Positions 40,501 to 64,000 of a DNA stretch of 64,000 nucleotides are shown here, in pieces. How positions within the stretch are numbered: the first letter of the stretch is position 1; every line of letters begins with the position of its first letter. The notes beneath the pieces were generated by a model. The model was not told the DNA's origin, did not search any database, and worked only from the letters and a program-made list of their open reading frames with translations. A program made the position numbers and the translations under genes. Origin of the DNA: Pagrus major (Eukaryota > Chordata > Actinopteri > Spariformes > Sparidae); contig NC_133219.1 of the NCBI RefSeq assembly GCF_040436345.1, positions 19,681,458 to 19,745,457 of the forward strand, given 5' to 3'.

Positions 40501-42293
40501 CAGCTGCGGGGGATTTATCAGCAGGTCAAAGGGCTAAACTAAGGGAACATGAAGGAGAAGGAAGACACAAATAAGGAACTGATAAACGCTCTTACATTTG
40601 ATATTTCAGGAAGTCAGCTACAAGCTAGTTGTTTTAATGAGAAGCTGTAGGAGCACGGCTGCAAAAGTACCAAAAGACCCGGCTTTCACAACCCCTGATG
40701 TATCATGTTGAAGTCGATTTCACTACAGTTCGTTTTTACGTAATAACTTCTAGATCCAGCTTTAGGTTGCACAACTTTTCACCACTAAGCAAACACTCCT
40801 TCTCTGTTCCATTCCATGCAGCCAAGTTCACTTTCGTGACTACACAAGCATGGAGAGCCTGCTGCTGGTAAACTGGAGAGTAAATATTGAACTTTCCTGC
40901 ACAGCAGCTCGGCTGTTGTGCTCCTGATACGATGAGGCGGAAGGAGCAGTGTGAAGATCAGGACACCCTCATCCTCATCTGAATATGTAAAGCAGAAGAC
41001 CGTGTGTTCTGTCACGTTTAATTAAACCTTTTTTCTGGTACATTTGAACAGATTTTAGCAGACGCTCTTACTTCTGAATGCTTGCAATTGTGTTTAAGCT
41101 TGTTCCAGTTATATTCATAACAAAGGCTTTTACAAAAATGACACAAATGCCATTGAAGTCCTCTTAAAATAAATGTAGTTGTTCATTTCTAATCTCATGG
41201 TGTTTTATCGTGTTCTTTTAAATCTTCTAAAACCACATTTAACTTTTATTTCAGATTCTTCACTCCATTGCAGCTAAACTTCTGACACACAGTATATCTG
41301 GGACGGACCACATCATGGTCATAGCCACACACTATTGTGCCACCAGCAGACCAGCCTTGCAATAGCAGCTGTTTTTTTTCTTATAAATCCTCCCACACAG
41401 TTGACTCAAGTGTCCACCCAGTTTTTGCCTGCATCTTGCATCATTCACATGTTTGGCCCTCACCGCCAGCTGGGATATTCCAGCTATTTAGTTTGGTTCT
41501 TCCGAGAAGTTGGGGTCTTTAAGAGACAGATTAAAAGGAGGAAATGTCAAAATAAAAGCAGCAGAGTCAAAGATGTCCTGACTTTTAGGCCTGATCCATA
41601 TACACCCCTTGCCCCGACCATTTAGCCCCTCCGTTTTGCATGTTCACGTCTAGGGGCAGGGTGTCCCAAATCTTGTTGGGGTAGAGGGGTAGGGCCAGGG
41701 GTCCAAATGGAGACTTTTCAGATCACAGATAACCAGATGGTGGGAGTGTAATACAGTATGCAACCTTCAACCTTTGGATACTAACTTACTAATTAAAGCC
41801 CCTTGTAATCAGACATCACTCCCTAAACATCTGACTTTTGGTAGTCAAACATTTTCATTTCGATCACCATTTACATTGTCTCTGCAACTGAGACTCTTTT
41901 TCAGCTTTAAACCCTGTTTTATATTTCACTTATGTGCATAATTATGCTGGTTTAAATCCACTGACTTGCAGCCATATTAATTATTAGCTCTTTCGTTCAA
42001 TATCTTCCACTTTATTTGGTCTAGACTTTGCGCCCTGAGGCATGAGATCTCAAACCCAAGTGAGAAGTTCAAATAAAAGAATGTTTGTTACCCCTCATGT
42101 TTTTTCTCTGCCGCCCTGCGCCCCACCATCCCCCCCCTGCCCAAGGCTCAGTTCGGGGTGTGGGGGTGGGTTGAGCTCAGCTCCCAGACTGTGTGGCATT
42201 CCTGAAATGAGTGCTAGCTCGCTGCAGAACCCGTTCCCAATCCCACCCCTCCTCTTCCAGGCATGACACTTTCCCCTTTCACTCTATGCTGCC

Positions 42294-42294
42294 A

Positions 42295-42358
<64 letters not shown>
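42294..42358. repeat. (CA)n microsatellite
   Basis: A pure CA run of about 32 units in intergenic DNA. Confidence 0.98.
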
Positions 42359-42360
<2 letters not shown>

Positions 42361-43447
42361 TACATGTTATCATAAATGGATAAGGAGCTCCAGAAGTCAC
42401 TAGAAGTCTCTTTCAAAAGCTGTAGTTTAATTAACACATATTTGCAAAATGTCTGCTTCTATTAATCATGATATGTGTCTTGTTTGATAAAAAAAGGGAT
42501 CCCAACCACATCAGGTTCAAACCACCACAGTTACAAGACAGAATTTCAGTAAAAATACACTTTCAGTTTCTCCAAAATGCTGTTCGAGACAATGATAGGC
42601 GAGCTTATCTTATCGTATTTAACAGGCAGAGTTGAGGGTTGGCCTCTTTAATTCACAACCACATCAGGAGGGGAGGCAGAGTTTAAGGTCACTGTGAATG
42701 TTAGTATATTAGATTGTTTATCCCTCATCACATTGGATTGTTTATATCATCTGTGGCTTGTACCTTAGCAGTTTTTCTGTTATATTTTCATGCAAATGTC
42801 TCTTTTACTGCTCTCTACAGACAGTCAAGTGTGTAACAAAGAGGAAGGGGGCTGGATTTACAATGAATTTCACATTTTGCAACATCTACAGTCATTTGTT
42901 TTGAAAAAAAAAAAAGAACTAGTTAGAATGAGTAGCCATGACAGAACAAGCCAAAGGAGAGCGTCATGTACAGAAACTTCATCATCACAAAGTGCAATCA
43001 GGGAGATGTGCTGCGATGTTCAGTGCAAAACAGAGTTATAAATGGAGACTTACAGGGAAATATGTAAAAAAAAAAAACAGAAAGGCACTTGGTTGCTCTT
43101 TGTAACAACTGACTGTAGATTCTCATAATAAAGGTTAAGAACAGAAATGAATGCAATGCTCTTACTTCCGGTTTCCAACTTATTGTGTGTGCCTGTATCT
43201 CTGTGTTGAATCCTACCTGTACACATGTGTGACCATGTCCTTGCCTTTGACCTTTTATCTACTTGCTCCTTGTCTTTATGGAAATATCTTCTAACTGTCA
43301 GTTACTGAGTGTTATTTCTTACTCATTGACTCAGTGTTTTGGTTCTTTGAAATGTTAAATACCTACTCCTACTAATTAGCTTTACTCATCATTTTCCACC
43401 CATTACTTGTGAGACTAATTTAGGCTATTTCTGCCTTGAGCTCACAT

Positions 43448-60472
<17,025 letters not shown>

Positions 60473-63234
60473 CTGCAAACGGCACACAAAGACATGAACT
60501 TCAACATCTGTGCCCGTCTGGAGTCCATCAATATGCTTTTATTTTAATTCCAACTCCATAAGATGCAGCGAGCCAAATACGTGCTCTTTGTGACAAATCA
60601 TTTCCACAGCACTGACGACACATTTTTATTGTCCCTTGCAGATCCAGGCTGAACCACTTCCAGTTATTAAGGTTTCCACAGCTTTACTTGTTCACTTTGT
60701 TGCTCCTGTCCCACCTTGTTTGAAAAGTGTTGCTGACATTGACGGGGTAAGACATTAAAGCAGCATTATGTAATTTTTTTTACCCCAAAGTAACATCTTC
60801 AAAAATCATTCTAATGTGACAGTGACTTGTAATAGGGTGAATGGTGTCTCCGTCTCAGCCCTCCTATGGTGTATTGCCCCCTCCAATGGCTTCAACTTGC
60901 CACTGCAAATCCATTCATAACAAACACTCTTCACTTCGCGTCAAGTCGTCTATTGCAGGTACAATAAGTGTATGAAAACATTGACACGAGAGGCCCAACT
61001 CTTCAGTGCAGGAGCTGCAAACAAATGCAAAACATGCCATCCCTCTAAAAGCTTGGTTACAGTGTCACCTGCAGTCAAGCGGTGCCGTCCGTCACCCCGA
61101 CACTTTCACGCTTTGAAGCTTTATGACCACATCCATTCCCATGATCTCTCCTAACACATCGAACAACACAATATGAATTCTGCCTCGCCTCCCTCCCACC
61201 TGCTCCCGAATGTTGCTGCCCCGGGTCGCTCCGAGCTCTTTTCATTATCGACCGGGTCATTTGTCTGCCAGGCAGATAGTCTGCTAGATTGGGATCTGTC
61301 AGATGTCAGGTAACAGCCTTTGAACAGGGTTGTTATTTTCCAGAGGTCTCGCCAGAAAACAAGGCTGTATTCTGGCAGTGGCAATAATGCAGTGTCAGAG
61401 GAAATGCATGTTGAGTTGGAGGTGATGGATCATAAACACAGGCTGTGGATGTGTCCCAGTGGAACAGTGAAAAGACAAATGTAAAACACGGAGGACTGTC
61501 CATAAAGATGAGGGCGCAGGCCTGACAGAACACCTGAGGATCCACTGTCGTATTCAGCATTCAATATCCGTATATAAGTTGTTAATATATGGCTTGTAAC
61601 ACAATATAATACTATATTTTTTTTGTTTTTTCAATGTCAAACTGCACATTTATAGATATGGAAAGCGGCCTTTTCATGGCTTTATTGACAGGACAGCACT
61701 GAGAGATGATAGGAAATGGGATGAGAGAGGGGGGATGACATGCAGCAAAGGGCCACAGGTCGGACTCGAACAGGGCCTCTGTACGTGGGACGCCCGCTCA
61801 ACCAACTGAGCTACTGGGGCGCCCCTGGGACTTGAGTTGAGTTAGACTTGAGTCACAAAAATGACTCCCTCAAGACTTGACTCTCATTTGAAAGCAAAAA
61901 CCTTCAAATCTCGCTATTAGATCAGGTAAAATCTGAGTATAGTGAAAAATAACTCACAGCTTTGAAAGGAAATAATAAATTGTGGAGCCATTTAACTGGT
62001 CACTTTTGTACGGACTTCTAACTTGACTTTGACTTGCCACAGGCGTTTAAAACATTTTGGCTTCATCATGTGTTGGAAAAAATGTAAAATCTTATTGTGT
62101 CATTTACTACAGAAGCCATAAACTGCCATAGGTCAAACATATTATTTCCTCCATTATCATTATCATCATTATCACGAAATAACAAATATTGTTTTCCTGA
62201 GACAATAAGATGATTTATCATTCGAAGATTCATCAGAGTGGACCATTACATACACACACTGCTCTGTGGGGTGGGTTTGGGAGTTTCAAAGCAACTTTTT
62301 ATGAATTTTAGCCATTTGAATGTTCAACCTACTGTTTTGATAAGAGGGTATTTACATTATGGCTTCTGTAAAGAAGAGGTGTAACAATATTCTTACATAC
62401 AGTAATGTCCAGAGGGCAAATACCTCTCATTGGCCAAGGGGGCAAAAAAGCTACCAACATTAGTGGGTGTTTGAATGGTATAGGCTTATAAAGTATGTAT
62501 ATAAATAAATAATAATAATAAATAATAATCAGACTATAGTACAGTCTGATTCTCTGCTCTGACATTTTCAGCTGCCACACTTGTCAAGACGCCACATATG
62601 CAGGCCGACATGGCGCTGCTGACCTAGTAAACATTAGGCGGTAAGTAATGAGATGGAATGACCTTTTGTTTTCTTGTGATGGATTAAAAATAGGTTGATT
62701 TATCTTGTTTTCCAGATAATGAGATGAATTAACCCGTTATCAAGAGAAAGCAATCTTTATTATCTTGTGATAATTACCTCATGAAAAATAATTGAACCTA
62801 TGGTCATTAGGGGCTTCTGTAATTTACACATGAGGAGATTAATTCTTTTAAAATGTCAAGAGATTCTGGTAAGTGAATTTTACTAGAATTAATTTTTTGA
62901 AACAACTTTATCATTGGCCAATTAAATATTAATAGTTTGTTTTTTTAAGTTTTACAGTTAGCCATTAATCATTTATTTACCAAAAAACAAACAATTCCAT
63001 TAAAACTTGATATGATTAAAACTACTACATGGACATGATACATGTGTACAAATCAACCATAGGCGTCTTTTAAGCAGTTCAATTATGTGTTTGAAAGTAA
63101 TTAAGACACGCTGTAATAGCATTTGTTACAGAAGTTTACACACCTTTTAAGGGTGCTTTAGAGAAAGAGTTATTGACATAAAGACTTCACACTGACATTA
63201 TAGTGTCTCACAACCATATTAAAATGTTATATCT
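60473..63234. other. Unassigned region right of the first seen ccdc60-like exon
   Basis: Apart from the SINE (61676-61824) and the exon-like segment at 60642-60746, no gene is supported. The remaining 5' exons of the ccdc60-like gene were looked for on the minus strand, but no phase-compatible exon was convincing. The DNA from about 60760 (TTAAAGCAGCATTATGTAAT) looks like the left end of another TTAA-flanked element whose right end I cannot place. Confidence 0.5.
61676..61824 (-). mobile_element. tRNA-derived SINE
   Basis: On the minus strand the element starts with a tRNA-like head. Box A is TAGCTCAGTTGG and box B is TGTTCGAGTCC, the internal RNA polymerase III promoter. A body with GCCCTTTGCTGCATGTCAT and a CT-rich stretch follows, and the 3' end is CCTGTCAATAAAGCC. 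This arrangement is typical of a teleost SINE family. It is not a functional tRNA gene because the body replaces the 3' half of a tRNA fold. Confidence 0.85.
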
Positions 63235-63474
63235 TACTACTTCCAGACCTCTATACGGAAGCCTTAAAAGGCCATGCATTCATACATTTTATTTCCTCCG
63301 TTTTCCCGTGATAACGAGTTAATTTCATTTGTTTTCTTGAGATCTCGAGTTATTATCTTGAAATAACAACTGCCGTTTTCCCAAGATAACGGGATAATTT
63401 TCTCGAGATCTTGAGAAAACAAAACGATAGTGTAGTATATGAAATCATTGCAGGAAACATCATTCAGTGTAGCA

Positions 63475-63594
63475 ATGTCAGAGGAGCAGGAGCATATCGA
63501 TCACCGCGTCACATATCTTTTCAATCAAGGCCTGACACAGGCTGAAATAGCATTATGCCTTGCTATTACAGATAATATACACATCTCAAATTAA
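63475..63594 (+). pseudogene. Truncated copy of integrase-like transposase start
   Basis: A 39-residue frame begins MSEEQEHIDHRVTYLFNQGL and continues TQAEIALCLAITDNIHIS, then ends at TAA (63592-63594) where the sequence changes into a palindromic repeat block. It is nearly identical to the frame starting at 63878, differing at one residue (TQAE against THAE) before the break. It is a broken copy within the same transposon complex. Confidence 0.6.
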
Positions 63595-63877
63595 TTATAT
63601 CGTTATCTCGGGAAAACAAAGTTTCGTTATTTCGAGATCTCGAGAAAATGATCCCGTTATCTCAGGAAAACAAAGTTTCGTTATCTCGAGATCTCGAGAA
63701 AATGATCCCGTTATCTCAGGAAAATGGCAGTTGTTATTTCGAGATAATTTTCTCGAGATCTCGAGATAATGAAACTTTGTTTTCCGAGATAACGATATAA
63801 TTAATTTGAGATCTTGAGAAAACAAAACGATAGTGTAGTATATTAAATCATTGCAGGAAACATCATTCAGTGTAGCA

Positions 63878-64000
63878 ATGTCAGAGGAGCAGGAGCATAT
63901 CGATCACCGCGTCACATATCTTTTCAATCAAGGCCTGACACATGCTGAAATAGCATTATGCCTTGCTATTACAGATAATATACACATTAGTGTGCGTAAT
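63878..64000 (+). CDS. N-terminus of integrase-core-like transposon protein (runs off window)
   Basis: An open frame of 41 codons reaches the window edge. The pattern (HRVTYLFNQGLTHAEIALCLA, then NIHISVRN) fits the helix-turn-helix start of a fish transposon-encoded integrase-like protein family, in which a motif of the type GLTxxEIxxxL...HISVRTLKR precedes an rve-type integrase core. The family assignment is from memory and no catalytic residues are in view. It is preceded by a palindrome-rich region that probably is the element's terminal or subterminal repeat. Confidence 0.45.
   Translation, partial: MSEEQEHIDHRVTYLFNQGLTHAEIALCLAITDNIHISVRN

Larger units (their letters stand above)
33650..43447. 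other. Intergenic region between convergent xbp1 and ccdc60-like gene
   Basis: I see no supported gene in this roughly 9.8 kb. It contains one B-family inverted-repeat element (34173-34530) and a long CA microsatellite (42294-42358). The open frames, none longer than about 100 codons, lack domains or splice-site chains. A fragment around 39520-39590 with TGAGCAAAATGCTAACG resembles a short motif common in fish repeats. The 3' untranslated region of the ccdc60-like gene should occupy the last part, just left of 43448. An ATTAAA overlaps its stop codon region, but no clear downstream poly(A) signal was identified. Confidence 0.55.
63235..64000 (+). mobile_element. Transposon end with palindromic array and duplicated ORF start
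   Basis: The block contains many copies of GTTATCTCGAGATCTCGAGA-like palindromes in both orientations and a 54-bp direct repeat (about 63611-63718). A segment of about 180 bp, holding the integrase-like ORF start, occurs twice, 403 bp apart (from about 63416 and from about 63819). A degraded relative of the palindromic motif lies at about 62660-62800. The left boundary is approximate and the right end is outside the window. Confidence 0.6.

Noticed and set aside
61151..61560. Overlapping minus-strand frames as possible 5' exons of the ccdc60-like gene
   Set aside because: No donor in the needed phase and no coiled-coil character.
61740..61824. Genuine tRNA gene
   Set aside because: Boxes A and B are present, but the sequence continues into a SINE body and cannot close a normal acceptor stem.

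Overview
This is animal nuclear DNA, almost certainly from a ray-finned (teleost) fish. Genes are intron-rich and widely spaced. The non-coding DNA is full of CA/GT, CT/GA and GAA microsatellites, short TTAA-flanked inverted-repeat elements, a tRNA-derived SINE and cut-and-paste transposon remnants of types common in teleosts. There are no operons, bacterial promoters or CRISPR arrays. The species cannot be named from this window.

Three genes can be supported. (1) znrf3, minus strand: only coding exon 1 is present (11535-11765), encoding the signal peptide and start of the ectodomain. The gene runs leftwards, so 1-11534 is its first intron. (2) xbp1, plus strand: all five coding exons (30881-33144). 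It carries the 26-nt IRE1-cleaved intron (32321-32346) with both stem-loops, an XBP1u frame ending in the ribosome-arrest peptide (stop 32744-32746), and an XBP1s frame ending at 33142-33144. (3) A minus-strand gene resembling ccdc60 (coiled-coil domain containing 60): seven phase-compatible 3' exons between 60472 and 43448, with the 5' part not found. znrf3 and xbp1 are head to head about 19 kb apart, as in mammals. xbp1 and the ccdc60-like gene converge.

Regions: 1-11.5 kb, znrf3 intron 1, repeats only. 11.8-30.9 kb, intergenic DNA between znrf3 and xbp1, with TCF/LEF-type motifs 0.3 and 1.8 kb upstream of znrf3 and many short transposons. 30.9-33.7 kb, xbp1. 33.7-43.4 kb, intergenic. 43.4-60.5 kb, the ccdc60-like gene, whose introns hold a TRIM-type RING pseudogene, several transposons and a set of unexplained plus-strand exon-like segments. 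60.5-64 kb, a SINE and a palindrome-rich transposon with an integrase-like reading frame leaving the right edge.

The genes do not form one pathway. znrf3 encodes a membrane E3 ligase that damps Wnt signalling. xbp1 encodes the unfolded-protein-response transcription factor. The third gene encodes a coiled-coil protein of unknown role. The most interesting unexplained signal is the possible unrecognised plus-strand gene lying antisense inside the ccdc60-like gene (52.6-56.8 kb).
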